Below, piece after piece: positions 33,811 through 43,081 of a DNA stretch of 64,000 nucleotides. The DNA lies in contig JAYZWL010000004.1 in the NCBI GenBank assembly GCA_036154955.1, positions 1 to 64,000 of the forward strand, read 5' to 3'. Source of the stretch: Albimonas sp036154955. Its GTDB lineage: Bacteria; Pseudomonadota; Alphaproteobacteria; Rhodobacterales; Rhodobacteraceae. The notes below the pieces were generated by a model. The model did not search any database, had not been told where the DNA came from, and saw nothing but the letters and a program-made list of their open reading frames with translations. The position numbers were made by a program, and so were the translations under genes. Every line of letters begins with the position of its first letter. Position 1 is the first letter of the stretch.

Positions 33811-33895
33811 GCGCCCCGGGCTCGACCCGGGGCCTCCTTCGGGCGGCCGTGGCGCGGACGGCGGGCGGCGAGGCCCCGGGTCAGGCCCGGGGCGC
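33811..33895. repeat. dispersed palindromic repeat, paired inverted units
   Basis: Units at 33811-33836 and 33870-33895 in opposite orientation, each with a CCCCGGGCYYGACCCGGGG-type core, separated by 33 bp. It lies between the DUF2799 and acetyltransferase genes. Confidence 0.8.
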
Positions 33896-33938
33896 GCGCC
33901 CCTCCCGGCGGGGCGATGCGCGACGCGGGGCCGGAGCG

Positions 33939-34478
33939 TCAGGACTGGGATGGAGGCGGGGACGGGGGCGAGAGCGCGGGCAGGTCCCGGGTGAAGGACA
34001 GGCTGACCGCCGGCCCCGCCCAGGCCCGGTAGAGCGCCAGCGCCGGTGCGTTCCAGGCCAGCGCGTCGATGGTCAGCTTGCGCAGGCCGGCGGCGCGCAT
34101 CCGCGCCTCCGCCTCCCGCAGCAGGGCGAGGCCCACGCCCCGCCGCCGCGCCTCGGGCGCGACGTAGAGGTCGGAGACATGGCCGCGGATCCGCGTCTCC
34201 TCCGGCACATAGGCGCCCTCGTCCTCGCGCCCCGCGATCAGCAGGCCGATGGGCGCGCCCCCGCCGCTCCCGTCCCCGTCGTCCTCCTCCGCCAGCAGCA
34301 CGAAGCCGCCCTCGGCCGCCCAGCCGGTCAGCCAGGCCACATGCGCGGCGCAGTCGGCGCCGGGGCGGCGGTCGGGCTCCCGCGCCCGCTCGAAATCCTG
34401 CAGGGCGGCGAAGAGCGCGAAGACCGTGGCGGCGTCCTCCGGCCCCGCGTCGCGGATGCGGATCCCCGTCGGGGTCAT
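33939..34478 (-). CDS. GNAT family N-acetyltransferase
   Basis: 179 residues from ATG 34478. GNAT fold: opening IRIRDAGPEDAATVFALFAAL, acceptor region FVLLAEEDDGDGSGG with an acidic/glycine insert, and the acetyl-CoA loop HVSDLYVAPEARRRGVGLALL (about 108-128), followed by LTIDALAWNAPALALYRAW. Probably acetylates a small molecule or amine; the substrate is unknown. It follows the hydrolase gene by 17 bp on the same strand and is probably co-transcribed. Confidence 0.85.
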   Translation of the reverse strand: MTPTGIRIRDAGPEDAATVFALFAALQDFERAREPDRRPGADCAAHVAWLTGWAAEGGFVLLAEEDDGDGSGGGAPIGLLIAGREDEGAYVPEETRIRGHVSDLYVAPEARRRGVGLALLREAEARMRAAGLRKLTIDALAWNAPALALYRAWAGPAVSLSFTRDLPALSPPSPPPSQS

Positions 34479-34495
34479 GCGGGGGTCACGCAGGG

Positions 34496-35347
34496 TCACG
34501 CGGGGGCGGCGGCCGGCGTCGCGACCGCGCCCAGCACCTCGTCCAGCGTCGCGGCGAGAATCGCCAGCTCCCGCGGTTCCGAGAACCGGTGGTCCGCCCC
34601 GTCCACCAGCGTCAGCCGCAGGTCCGGGCTCTCGGCATGGGCCAGCAGCTTCAGCGCCCAGTCCACCGGCACGTCCGCATCCGCCGTCCCCTGCAGCAGC
34701 CGCACCGGGAAGGGCAGGGGCAGGGGCGCGCGCAGCACCAGGTTCTCCCGCCCGTCCTCGATCAGCAGGCGGGTGATCACATAGGGCTCGTCGGAATATT
34801 CGGAGGGCAGGGCCACGCGCCCCGTCTCCGCCATCTCCGCCCGCTGGGCGTCGGAGAAGCCGGCCCAGAACCCGTCCTCGGTGAAATCCGGCGCGGCGGC
34901 GATGCCGATCAGCCCCGCCACCCGCCCGGGCCGCGCCCGCGCGACCAGCAGGCTGATCCAGCCCCCCATGGAGGAGCCGACCAGCACCTGCGGCCCGTCC
35001 GTCAGCCGGTCCAGCGCGTCCAGCGCGTCCGCGGCGAAGGCGCCGATGCGCCCTTCGGTCTCGAAATCCCCCGAAGAGGCGCCGTGGCAGGTATAGTCGA
35101 AGCGCAGGAAGTCGAGCCCGCGCTCGGCGCAGAGCGCCTCCAGGAAGGTGGCCTTGGTCCCGGTCATGTCCGACCGGAACCCGCCCAGGAACACCACGCC
35201 CGGCGGCGGCGTCCCGCCCGCTTCGCGCGCGGCGGTTGCCACGGCGCCCCGGGAGCGGTGATAAGCGAGGCGGCGCCCGTCGGGCATCGCGAGGATTTCG
35301 GGCGCGGCGCCCGCATCGGGGCCGTCGACGGGGGGAACAGGGGTCAT
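34496..35347 (-). CDS. alpha/beta hydrolase
   Basis: 283 residues from ATG 35347. The order of elements is that of the fold: PDGRRLAYHR, VVFLGGFRSDMTGTKA (oxyanion loop), FDYTCHGASSGDF, the nucleophile elbow VLVGSSMGGWISLL (Ser near 135), LLQGTADADVPVDWA (acid) and DGADHRFSEPREL (His). The catalytic Ser-Asp-His triad is therefore complete. Resembles YqiA/YheT-like short-chain esterases; substrate unknown. Its start codon overlaps, on the other strand, the start codon of a glycosyltransferase. Confidence 0.87.
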   Translation of the reverse strand: MTPVPPVDGPDAGAAPEILAMPDGRRLAYHRSRGAVATAAREAGGTPPPGVVFLGGFRSDMTGTKATFLEALCAERGLDFLRFDYTCHGASSGDFETEGRIGAFAADALDALDRLTDGPQVLVGSSMGGWISLLVARARPGRVAGLIGIAAAPDFTEDGFWAGFSDAQRAEMAETGRVALPSEYSDEPYVITRLLIEDGRENLVLRAPLPLPFPVRLLQGTADADVPVDWALKLLAHAESPDLRLTLVDGADHRFSEPRELAILAATLDEVLGAVATPAAAPA

Positions 35348-36590
35348 GGAAAGCGCGCGCTCCGCAGCCTCGGGTCTCTCGGCGCCCGACCCTAGCGTCC
35401 CGAGCGCGGAGGTCCAGCCCGGACCCGGCGGCTTCGCGGGCTTCGGCGCCGGGCGCCCGGTGATCCTGCAGCTCACCCCGTCGCTCGAATCGGGCGGGGT
35501 CGAACGCGGCACGATCGAAATCGCCCAGGCCCTGAGCCGCGAGGGCGCCACCCCGCTCGTCGCCTCCCGCGGAGGGCGGATGGAACGGGCGCTGGAGCGG
35601 GCGGGCGGGCGGCTGATCCGGCTCGACATCGGCGCCAAGACCCCCTGGGGCATCCGCCGCAACGCCGCGGCGCTGGAACGGATCCTGCGGGAAGAGCGGG
35701 TGGACATCGTCCACGCCCGCTCCCGCGCGCCGGCCTGGGCGGGGTGGCTGGCGGCGAAGCGGGCGGGCGTGCCCTTCGTGACCACCTGGCACGGCGACTA
35801 TTCCGAGAACTTCCCCGGCAAGCGGCTGTGGAACGGCGTGATGGCCCGCGGCCGGCCGACCATCGCGGTCTCCGACTTCATCGCCGAGACCATCCGCGCC
35901 CGCCATCCCGGGGCGGAGCTGGTGGTGATCCCGCGCGGCGCCGACCTCGCCCAGTTCGACCCGCTGGCCATTCAGGGCGGCCGCTCGGCCGGGCTGGCGG
36001 AGCGCTGGGGGCTCGCCGACGACCCGCGTCCGGTGGTGATGCTGCCCGGCCGGCTGACCCGCTGGAAGGGGCAGGCGCATTTCATCGACGCCGCCGACCG
36101 GCTGCGCGCCCTGCGGGGGGCGGAGGACTTCGTGTTCCTCATGGTCGGCGACGATCCCGACAGCGCCTATGGGCGGGAGCTGGCGGAGCGCATCCGCCGC
36201 CAGGGCCTGACCGGCTGCTGCGCGCTGGCCGGGCATTGCGACGACATGGCCGCGGCGCTGAAGCTCGCCTCCGTCGTCGTCTCCGCCTCCATGGAGCCGG
36301 AGGCCTTCGGGCGGGTGGCGGTGGAGGCGCAGGCCATGGGCCGCCCGGTGATCGCCACCGACCATGGCGGCGCGCGGGAGACGGTGGACGAGGGCCGCAC
36401 CGGCTGGCGCTATCCCCCCGGCGACGCGGGCGCGCTGGCGGAGGCCGCGAACCGGGCCCTGAACCTCGACGCCTCCGCGCTGGAGCATATGGCCATGGCC
36501 GGCCGGGCCCGGGTCATGCAGCGGTTCTCCACCGAGGCGATGCAGCGCGCGACGCTGGAGGTCTACGCCGACGTGCTGTCGCGCCGCTGA
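35346..36590 (+). CDS. glycosyltransferase family 4
   Basis: 414 residues from ATG 35346; about 38 leader residues precede the conserved start VILQLTPSLESGGVERGTIE, so a GTG near 35460 may be the true start. The GT-B fold is clear: an N-terminal acceptor domain with HARSRAPAWAGWLAAKRAGVP, then PGRLTRWKGQAHFIDAADRL and the nucleotide-sugar motif EPEAFGRVAVEAQAMGRPVI (near 318-337; EX7E pattern). It probably adds a sugar to lipopolysaccharide core or another envelope glycan. No other glycan gene is adjacent. Confidence 0.87.
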   Translation: MESARSAASGLSAPDPSVPSAEVQPGPGGFAGFGAGRPVILQLTPSLESGGVERGTIEIAQALSREGATPLVASRGGRMERALERAGGRLIRLDIGAKTPWGIRRNAAALERILREERVDIVHARSRAPAWAGWLAAKRAGVPFVTTWHGDYSENFPGKRLWNGVMARGRPTIAVSDFIAETIRARHPGAELVVIPRGADLAQFDPLAIQGGRSAGLAERWGLADDPRPVVMLPGRLTRWKGQAHFIDAADRLRALRGAEDFVFLMVGDDPDSAYGRELAERIRRQGLTGCCALAGHCDDMAAALKLASVVVSASMEPEAFGRVAVEAQAMGRPVIATDHGGARETVDEGRTGWRYPPGDAGALAEAANRALNLDASALEHMAMAGRARVMQRFSTEAMQRATLEVYADVLSRR

Positions 36591-36616
36591 GGCGATCCCG
36601 CTCCCGTCATGGCGCG

Positions 36617-36642
36617 CCGCCCCGGGCCCGACCCGGGGCCTC
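36617..36642. repeat. dispersed palindromic repeat, single half-unit
   Basis: One CCCCGGGCCCGACCCGGGG-type unit just after the glycosyltransferase stop. It could double as a 3'-end hairpin. Confidence 0.7.
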
Positions 36643-36792
36643 GCCGCGCCATCCGCTCTCGCGCCCGCCCGATCCGCATCCCCGTTCCGCCCAGCGGTTC
36701 CGGGCAGGCTTGCCGCGCGCGTCGCCGCCGTCCATGCTGATCGGGAACGCGGCCGCCGCCAGACGCGACCGCCAGACGGAGGAGAGCCCGAC

Positions 36793-37635
36793 ATGTCCAC
36801 CCAGACCGCCGCCGCGCCCGCGGCGCAGACCGACGCGCCCATCATGCTGATCTCCGACCTCGTCGACGGGGTCTGCGAGGTGTCGCTGAACCGGCCCGAG
36901 CGGCTGAACGCCATCACGCCCGAGCTGATGCGCGCCATCGCCGACACGCATGAGACGCTGGCCGGCATGGCCGGGCTGCGCGCGGTGGTGCTCAAGGGCT
37001 CGGGCCGCGCCTTCTGCTCGGGCCTCGACAAGTCGGGCTTCCAGCGGATGAAGACCGAGGGCCGGGGCAGCCTCGGCATGGACATCATGAACCGCACCCA
37101 CGGGCCCGCCAACGTGGCGCAGAACTGCTGCTGGGGCTGGCGGGAACTGGGCGTGCCGGTGATCGCGGCCATCCACGGCTTCGCCTTCGGCGGCGGCTTC
37201 CAGATCGCGCTGGGCCCCGACATCCGCATCGCCGCGCCGGGGACGAAGTTCTCGGTGATGGAGATGAAATGGGGCCTCGTGCCCGACATGGGCGGCATGG
37301 CGGTGATGCGCACGCTGGCCCGCGGCGACGTGATCCGCAAGCTGACCTACACCGCCGAGATCTTCGAGACCGAGGCGGCCTTCGACTACGGCTTCGTCAC
37401 CGAGATCGCCGAGGACCCGCTGGCCCGCGCCCGCGAGCTTGCGGCCGAGATCGCCTCCAAGAGCCCGACCGCGATCCGGGCGGCGAAGGAGCTGCTCAAC
37501 ATCTCCGACGAGGAGCCGGGCGCCCTGCCGGCCCTGCTGGCCGAAAGCCGGCTTCAGAAGGACCTGATCGGCAAGCCCCACAACATCGAGGCGGTGAACG
37601 CCGGCGTCGAAGGCCGCCCGGCGGTCTACGAGTAA
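36793..37635 (+). CDS. enoyl-CoA hydratase/isomerase (crotonase) family protein
   Basis: 280 residues, with GGAGGAG upstream of the ATG. Crotonase motifs: LNRPERLNAITPEL, RAFCSGLDKSGFQRM (first oxyanion strand), AAIHGFAFGGGFQIALGPDI (second) and FSVMEMKWGLVPDMGGM. The last segment has acidic residues at positions used by dienoyl-CoA isomerases as well as hydratases, so either reaction is possible. It differs clearly from the crotonase at 14192 and is not a recent duplicate. No operon partner; a double repeat region follows. Confidence 0.85.
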   Translation: MSTQTAAAPAAQTDAPIMLISDLVDGVCEVSLNRPERLNAITPELMRAIADTHETLAGMAGLRAVVLKGSGRAFCSGLDKSGFQRMKTEGRGSLGMDIMNRTHGPANVAQNCCWGWRELGVPVIAAIHGFAFGGGFQIALGPDIRIAAPGTKFSVMEMKWGLVPDMGGMAVMRTLARGDVIRKLTYTAEIFETEAAFDYGFVTEIAEDPLARARELAAEIASKSPTAIRAAKELLNISDEEPGALPALLAESRLQKDLIGKPHNIEAVNAGVEGRPAVYE

Positions 37636-37666
37636 CCGCCCCCGCCAGGCGCCCCCCGCCGGACGT

Positions 37667-37775
37667 CGCCGACCCCCACCCTGGCCCTCCCCCGCAGGCG
37701 GGGGAGGGAAGCGCCCACGGCGCCGCAAGCGCCTCCCTCCCCCGTTCACGGGGGAGGGATAGGGTGGGGGCTCGC
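37667..37775. repeat. C/G-run palindromic repeats (second family, two hairpins)
   Basis: Two adjacent C-run/G-run hairpins. The right one (37721-37771) is nearly identical to the element at 31424-31477, including the flanking CGCAAGCGCC and the GGATAGGGTGGGGG tail. It lies between a crotonase and an SDR gene. Confidence 0.65.
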
Positions 37776-37824
37776 CCGGTCGCCGGCGAGCGCCCCGTCC
37801 CATCAAAGTCCCCGTCCCCCCGCC

Positions 37825-37896
37825 GCGCCCCGGGCCTGACCCGGGGCCTCTCGACGCCGGAACCCCGCGCGAGGCCCCGGGTCAGGCCCGGGGCGC
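37825..37896. repeat. dispersed palindromic repeat, paired inverted units
   Basis: Units at 37825-37850 and 37871-37896, perfect reverse complements separated by 20 bp; the same geometry as the element at 31263-31334. Placed between convergent genes. Confidence 0.85.
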
Positions 37897-37909
37897 GCAT
37901 ATCGGACCC

Positions 37910-38659
37910 TCAGCGCCCGCCGGCCACATCCAGCAGCGCGCCGGTGGTGTAGGAGGCCGCGTCGGACAGAAGCCAGCACACCGCCTCGGCGATCTCCGAC
38001 GGCTCGCCCACCCGGCGCAGCGGGATCATCGGCGCGCTGGCGGTCAGCCGGTCCTCGTTCCCGTGGGAGACCTTGTGGATCTCCGTCGCCACGATCCCCG
38101 GGCGCACCGCGTTCACCCGCACCCCCAGCGGCGCCAGCTCCTGCGCCAGCCCCAGCGTCAGCGTGTCCACCGCGCCCTTGGAGGCGGCGTAGTCGACGAA
38201 GGTGTTGGGAGAGCCCAGCCGGGCGGCCGCCGACGAGATGTTGACGATGGCACCGCCCCGTCCGCCGCGGGCGGCCGGCATCCGCCGCGCCCCCTCCCGC
38301 GCCACCAGGATCGCGCCGGTGACGTTGACGTCGATCAGCCGGGCGATGCGGGCGGGGTCCATGTCGGCCAGCGGCATGGCCGGGGCGACGACGCCGGCGT
38401 TGTTGACCAGTCCGTCCACCGGGCCGATCCCCGCCTCCGCCGCGTCCCACAGGGCCGGGATCGCGTCCGCGTCGGCCATGTCGCCCCGCACCGCCTGGGC
38501 GCGCGCGCCCGCCGCCTCCAGCACCGCCACGGTGGCCGCCGCCGCGGCCGCGTCCGAGGCGTAGTTGATCGTCACGTTCCAGCCCCGCGCCGCGCAGGCC
38601 ACGGCCGTCGCCGCGCCGATCCCGCGGGAGCCGCCGGTGATCAGGATATGCCGGGTCAT
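37910..38659 (-). CDS. short-chain dehydrogenase/reductase
   Basis: 249 residues, classical SDR. NAD(P) motif GGSRGIG at about 9-15, NNAGV near 89, catalytic Ser in NISSAAARLG and Tyr/Lys in FVDYAASKGA (about 157/161). The Asn-Tyr-Ala after the second strand (VTINYAS) suggests NADPH preference. Substrate unknown; it looks like FabG- or glucose-dehydrogenase-type enzymes. It is 61 bp downstream of parC on the same strand. Confidence 0.9.
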   Translation of the reverse strand: MTRHILITGGSRGIGAATAVACAARGWNVTINYASDAAAAAATVAVLEAAGARAQAVRGDMADADAIPALWDAAEAGIGPVDGLVNNAGVVAPAMPLADMDPARIARLIDVNVTGAILVAREGARRMPAARGGRGGAIVNISSAAARLGSPNTFVDYAASKGAVDTLTLGLAQELAPLGVRVNAVRPGIVATEIHKVSHGNEDRLTASAPMIPLRRVGEPSEIAEAVCWLLSDAASYTTGALLDVAGGR

Positions 38660-38720
38660 CGTCGCCGCCTTTCGCGAATGCCTCCCCCGGCCCGCGCCGG
38701 GGGATCCGTCGCGGCGGAGC

Positions 38721-41120
38721 CTAGTTGAACTTGTTGTCCTGCGGGAAGCCCCGCGGCGCCATGCGCCCGGCCGAGGCGCGGGGGAAGCGGTAGTCCCCCA
38801 GCTCCTGCCCCGAGACGGTGCGCGTGCGCCCGCCGCGGTCGAACCACTGCAGGCCCGGCTCTTCGGCGAAGGTCCGGGCGTCCGACAGGCCGCCGTCCTT
38901 GTATTTCTGCAGCCGCACGCCCTTGCCGCGGGTCATCTCCGGCAGGTCGGCGAGCGGGAACACCACCAGCTTGCGGTTCTCCCCCACCACGGCGACCAGC
39001 TCGCCCTCCACCGGCCGGCACAGGGCGGCGCGGGCCGGGGCCTTGACGTTCAGCGCCTGCTTGCCGGCGCGGGTCTGGGCCACGACCTCGTCCTCCACCA
39101 GCACGAAGCCGTCGCCGGCAGTGGAGGCCACCAGCCGCTTCGCCCCCGGCCTGTGGGCGAACAGCGCCACCATCTCGTCCTCGTTGGGCAGGTCCACCAT
39201 CAGGCGCACCGGCTCCCCCATCCCGCGCCCGCCGGGCAGCTTGTCCGCGCCCAGCGTGAAGAAGCGGCCGGAGGAGGAGAACAGCAGCAGCTTGTCCGTC
39301 GTCTCGGCGTGGAACACGAAGCGCGGCCCGTCGCCGTCCTTGTATTTCAGCTCCTGATCCAGCGCGACATGGCCCTTCATCGCCCGGATCCAGCCCATGG
39401 CGGAGCAGACCACGGTGATCGGCTCCCGCTCGATCATCGCTTCGGGCGGCATCTCCTCCACCGCCGGGGCGTCGGTCATCGCGGTGCGTCGCGCGCCCAG
39501 CGGATAGGGGTCGTGGGCGGCCTTCAGCTTGTCCAGCGCTTCCGGCGTCACCGCGGCGCCGAAGCCGCGGGGCGGGCCGAAGGTGGCGCGGATCTCGCGC
39601 AGCTCCTCGGCGATCCGGTCCCATTGCGCGCCCTCGTCGTCGAGCAGGGCCGACAGGCGGGCGTGCTCTTCGGCCAGCGCGTCGCGCTCGTTGCGGATCT
39701 CCATCTCCTCGAGCCGGCGCAGCGAGCGCAGGCGCATGTTGAGGATCGCCTCGGCCTGCGCCTCGGACAGGTAGACCCCCGCCTCACGCCCCTCCGGCGT
39801 CGGCCCGAAGCCGAATTCGCCCATCGCGGGCGTCAGCGTGCCGTAGCGCCCCCAGTCCTCCGCCATCAGGCTGGCCTTGGGGTCGTCGTCGTTGCGGATG
39901 ATCTCGATCACCCGGTCGAGGTTGAGGAAGGCGATGATGTAGCCGCCCAGCACCTCCAGCCGCTTCTCGATCTTCTCCAGCCGGAAGGCCGACCGCCGCT
40001 GCAGCACCTCCCGCCGGTGGTCGAGGAAGGCGCGCAGCACCTCGCGCAGCCCGCAGACCTTGGGGATCTTCCCGTCGATCAGCACGTTCATGTTGAGCGG
40101 GAAGCGGGTTTCCAGGTCGGTCTGACGGAACAGCGTCTCCATCAGCACCGCCGGTTCCACGTTGCGCGACTTGGGTTCGAGCACGATGCGCACGTCCTCG
40201 GCGCTCTCGTCGCGCACGTCCGCGAGGATCGGGATCTTCCGCGCGTTGATCAGCTCCGCGATCTTCTCGATCAGCCGGGACTTGGGCACCTGATAGGGGA
40301 TCTCGTCCACCACGATCCGCCATTGCCCGCGGCCCAGGTCCTCCACGAACCAGCGCGCCCGCAGGCGGAAGGACCCTCGGCCGGTCTCGTAGGACAGGCG
40401 GATGGAGGACGCGGGCTCGATCAGCACGCCGCCGGTCGGGAAATCCGGCCCCGGCATCTTCTCCAGCAGCGTTTCGGTCCGCGCGTCGGGATGCTTGATG
40501 AGGTGCAGGGCGGCCGAGGCCACCTCGCCCGCGTTATGCGGCGGGATCGAGGTCGCCATGCCCACCGCGATGCCCGAGGCGCCGTTGGCCAGCAGGTTGG
40601 GGAAGGCGCCGGGGAGCACGATCGGCTCCTCCTCCTCCCCGTCATAGGTGGCGCGGAAGTCGACCGCGTCCTCGTCCAGCCCGTCCATCATCGCGGCGGC
40701 GACGGCGGTGAGCTTGGATTCCGTGTAGCGCATGGCGGCGGCGTTATCGCCGTCGATATTGCCGAAATTGCCCTGGCCGTCGATCAGCGGATAGCGGACC
40801 GCGAAGCCCTGGGCGAGCCGGACCAGCGCATCGTAGACCGCCTGGTCGCCATGCGGGTGATACTTGCCGATCACGTCGCCGACCACGCGCGCCGACTTCT
40901 TGTAGCCCTGCGCGGGGTCGAGCCGCAGAAGCCGCATCGCCCACATCAGCCGGCGATGCACGGGCTTCAACCCGTCGCGCGCGTCGGGCAGGGCGCGGTG
41001 CATGATCGTGGACAGCGCGTATTGCAGATAGCGCTCGCCCAACGCCCGCCGAAGCGGTTCGGCGGTGATCGCGCCCCCGGAGGGCAGGTCGGACGGGTCG
41101 TCGTCTGTCGTATCGGCCAT
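38721..41120 (-). CDS. parC: DNA topoisomerase IV subunit A
   Basis: 799 residues. The N-terminal breakage-reunion domain includes LPDARDGLKPVHRRLMWAM, the KYHPHGDQAVYDALVR DNA-gate helix and the active-site Tyr132 in AMRYTESKL. The C-terminal half has diverged beta-pinwheel blades. The length and the lack of a clear GyrA box point to ParC rather than GyrA. It decatenates replicated chromosomes with ParE. The protein sequence is ordinary for the family; parE is not in this window. The gene is divergent from an SDR gene 196 bp away. Confidence 0.95.
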   Translation of the reverse strand: MADTTDDDPSDLPSGGAITAEPLRRALGERYLQYALSTIMHRALPDARDGLKPVHRRLMWAMRLLRLDPAQGYKKSARVVGDVIGKYHPHGDQAVYDALVRLAQGFAVRYPLIDGQGNFGNIDGDNAAAMRYTESKLTAVAAAMMDGLDEDAVDFRATYDGEEEEPIVLPGAFPNLLANGASGIAVGMATSIPPHNAGEVASAALHLIKHPDARTETLLEKMPGPDFPTGGVLIEPASSIRLSYETGRGSFRLRARWFVEDLGRGQWRIVVDEIPYQVPKSRLIEKIAELINARKIPILADVRDESAEDVRIVLEPKSRNVEPAVLMETLFRQTDLETRFPLNMNVLIDGKIPKVCGLREVLRAFLDHRREVLQRRSAFRLEKIEKRLEVLGGYIIAFLNLDRVIEIIRNDDDPKASLMAEDWGRYGTLTPAMGEFGFGPTPEGREAGVYLSEAQAEAILNMRLRSLRRLEEMEIRNERDALAEEHARLSALLDDEGAQWDRIAEELREIRATFGPPRGFGAAVTPEALDKLKAAHDPYPLGARRTAMTDAPAVEEMPPEAMIEREPITVVCSAMGWIRAMKGHVALDQELKYKDGDGPRFVFHAETTDKLLLFSSSGRFFTLGADKLPGGRGMGEPVRLMVDLPNEDEMVALFAHRPGAKRLVASTAGDGFVLVEDEVVAQTRAGKQALNVKAPARAALCRPVEGELVAVVGENRKLVVFPLADLPEMTRGKGVRLQKYKDGGLSDARTFAEEPGLQWFDRGGRTRTVSGQELGDYRFPRASAGRMAPRGFPQDNKFN

Positions 41121-41316
41121 GCCCCCGTTTAGTGCGGCGCAGCGGAGCCGTCCAGAACCGGCTTCGCCTCCGCGACGTTTCCGGTCCGTTCCGGGGCGGG
41201 CCGGGCCTCCTCTCCGGGGGCGGGGGCATCGCGCCGCACCCCGCTCCGGTCATCTCGCGGTCAGGCGCGGGCGTGATAGGCTCCGCTTCGGGAACGGTTT
41301 CGGGGCCTGTGGGACA

Positions 41317-42171
41317 TTGAAGCGCAAGACCATCCTGATCACCGGGTGCGCCAGCGGCATCGGGCTCGACGCCGCGCGGACCCTGCACCGGGCCGGCTGG
41401 CAGGTTTTCGCCACCTGCCGGCAGCAGGCGGATTGCGACCGGCTGGAGGCGGAGGGGCTGGAGAGCTTCCGCCTCGACTACGCCGACGAGGCCTCCGTCG
41501 CGCAAGGGGCGGCCGAGACGCTGCGCCGCGCGGGCGGCGCGCTGGACGCGCTGTTCAACAACGGCGCCTACGCCATCCCCGCGCCGCTGGAGGACGTGAC
41601 CCGCGGCGCGATGCGGGAGATCTTCGAGGCCAATTTCCTCGGCTGGCACGATCTGACCCGCCGGCTGATGCCGGCCCTTCGCGCCTCGGGCGACGGGCGG
41701 GTGATCAACTGCTCCTCGGTGCTGGGCATGGTCTCGCTGCGCTATCGCGGGCCCTACAACGCCACCAAGTTCGCGATCGAGGGGCTGACCGACTGCCTGC
41801 GCCGCGAATGCGCCGCGCCCGAGGCGCCGGGCCCGCGCATCCGGGTGATCCTGATCGAGCCCGGCCCGATCCGCACCCCTTTCCGCCGCAACGCGCGGGC
41901 GCGGATGGAGGCGATGGTCGACCGTTCGGGCAGCGCCTGGGGCCGGGCCTGGGCGGAGAAGATCCTGCCGCGGCTGGAGGCGGAGGAGACCGAGGCGCTC
42001 GACCGGTTCGAGCTGACGCCGGAGGCCGTCACCCGCCGCCTCATCCACGCCCTGACCGCGCGCCGCCCCCGGCCGCGCTACTACGTGACCGCGCCCACCT
42101 GGATCGCGGCGCTGGCCGCCCGGCTGCTGCCCACCCGCGCGCTGGACCTGGTCTTCGCCGGGGATCACTGA
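41317..42171 (+). CDS. short-chain dehydrogenase/reductase (TTG start)
   Basis: 284 residues from the TTG at 41317; no in-frame ATG or GTG lies close before KRKTILITGCASGIG, the nucleotide-binding start. The catalytic residues are in NCSSVLGMVSLRYRGPYNATKFAIEG (Ser, Tyr, Lys). After the fold comes a C-terminal extension of about 70 residues (LLPTRALDLVFAGDH) as in retinol/17-beta-type SDRs acting on lipophilic substrates. The start call is uncertain by a few codons. Monocistronic, followed 103 bp later by a small membrane protein gene. Confidence 0.87.
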   Translation: MKRKTILITGCASGIGLDAARTLHRAGWQVFATCRQQADCDRLEAEGLESFRLDYADEASVAQGAAETLRRAGGALDALFNNGAYAIPAPLEDVTRGAMREIFEANFLGWHDLTRRLMPALRASGDGRVINCSSVLGMVSLRYRGPYNATKFAIEGLTDCLRRECAAPEAPGPRIRVILIEPGPIRTPFRRNARARMEAMVDRSGSAWGRAWAEKILPRLEAEETEALDRFELTPEAVTRRLIHALTARRPRPRYYVTAPTWIAALAARLLPTRALDLVFAGDH

Positions 42172-42274
42172 GGCTTTCCGCCGGACGGAAGCGCCCGCCG
42201 CGCGCCGATACGGCGCGGTGGCGCGGCGCGGGGAATGCGCTAGGTAGGAGGGGACCGAGGAAAGGACCCGCGCC

Positions 42275-42478
42275 ATGTCCCATACGCTGCTCGTCATCGC
42301 CCTGATCGCCTGCCTCTGCGTCCTGGGCGTGCTGCTGTTCGGGGTCGGAAGCTTCGCCCGCGGCGGCGACTTCAACCGCAAATACGCCAACAAGATCATG
42401 CGGCTGCGCATCATCGCCCAGGCCATCGCCGTGGTGCTGATCCTGCTCGCCGTGTGGGCCATGCGCTCGGGCCAGTAA
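42275..42478 (+). CDS. HIG1-domain twin-transmembrane protein
   Basis: 67 residues with two membrane helices (4-25 and 45-62) joined by a loop ARGGDFNRKYANKIMRLRII, the HIG1 family signature (G-G-x-F-x4-N-K-x-M-R-x-R). Eukaryotic relatives assist assembly of respiratory complexes. In Rhodobacterales this gene normally precedes the adenosyltransferase and etfBA genes, exactly as here. The bacterial function is not established. Confidence 0.85.
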   Translation: MSHTLLVIALIACLCVLGVLLFGVGSFARGGDFNRKYANKIMRLRIIAQAIAVVLILLAVWAMRSGQ

Positions 42479-42508
42479 GGTCCGCCGCGCCGAGGGGGAA
42501 AAAGCCGA

Positions 42509-43081
42509 ATGGTGGTTCTGAACCGCATCTACACGCGCACCGGCGACAAGGGGACCACCGCGCTGGGCGACGGGACCCGCGTGCCCAAACCCGCGCTGCG
42601 GGTGGAGGCCTACGGCACGGTGGACGAGACCAACGCCGCCGTCGGCCTCGCCCGCCTGCATTCCGAGGGGGAGATGGACGCGGCGCTGGCCCGCATCCAG
42701 AACGACCTTTTCGACCTCGGCGCCGATCTTTGCCGCCCCAACCCGGACAAGGACGGGGAGGCGAAATACCCCGTCCTGCGCGTCACCCAGGCCCAGGTCG
42801 ACCGGCTGGAGGCGGAGATCGACGCGATGAACGAGGCGCTCGCCCCCCTGCGCAGCTTCGTGCTGCCCGGCGGCACGGCCCTCGCAGCCCATCTGCACCT
42901 GTGCCGCACCGTCAGCCGACGGGCGGAGCGGCTGGCGGTGGCGCTGGCGGGGGAGGAGGCGATCAACCCGCCCTCCGCCACCTATCTCAACCGCCTGTCG
43001 GACTGGTTCTTCGTCGCCTCCCGCGTCGCCAACGGCAATGGCGAGGGGGACGTGCTCTGGGTTCCCGGCGCCAATCGGTGA
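42509..43081 (+). CDS. cob(I)alamin adenosyltransferase, PduO type
   Basis: 190 residues. The ATP-binding N-terminus IYTRTGDKGTTALGDGTRVPK, the helix VEAYGTVDETNAAVG, and CRTVSRRAERLAVAL with INPPSATYLNRLSDWFFVASR are all typical. The enzyme makes adenosylcobalamin from cob(I)alamin and ATP, supplying B12-dependent mutases. It is 30 bp after the HIG1 gene and 285 bp before etfB. Complete and of normal length. Confidence 0.93.
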   Translation: MVVLNRIYTRTGDKGTTALGDGTRVPKPALRVEAYGTVDETNAAVGLARLHSEGEMDAALARIQNDLFDLGADLCRPNPDKDGEAKYPVLRVTQAQVDRLEAEIDAMNEALAPLRSFVLPGGTALAAHLHLCRTVSRRAERLAVALAGEEAINPPSATYLNRLSDWFFVASRVANGNGEGDVLWVPGANR

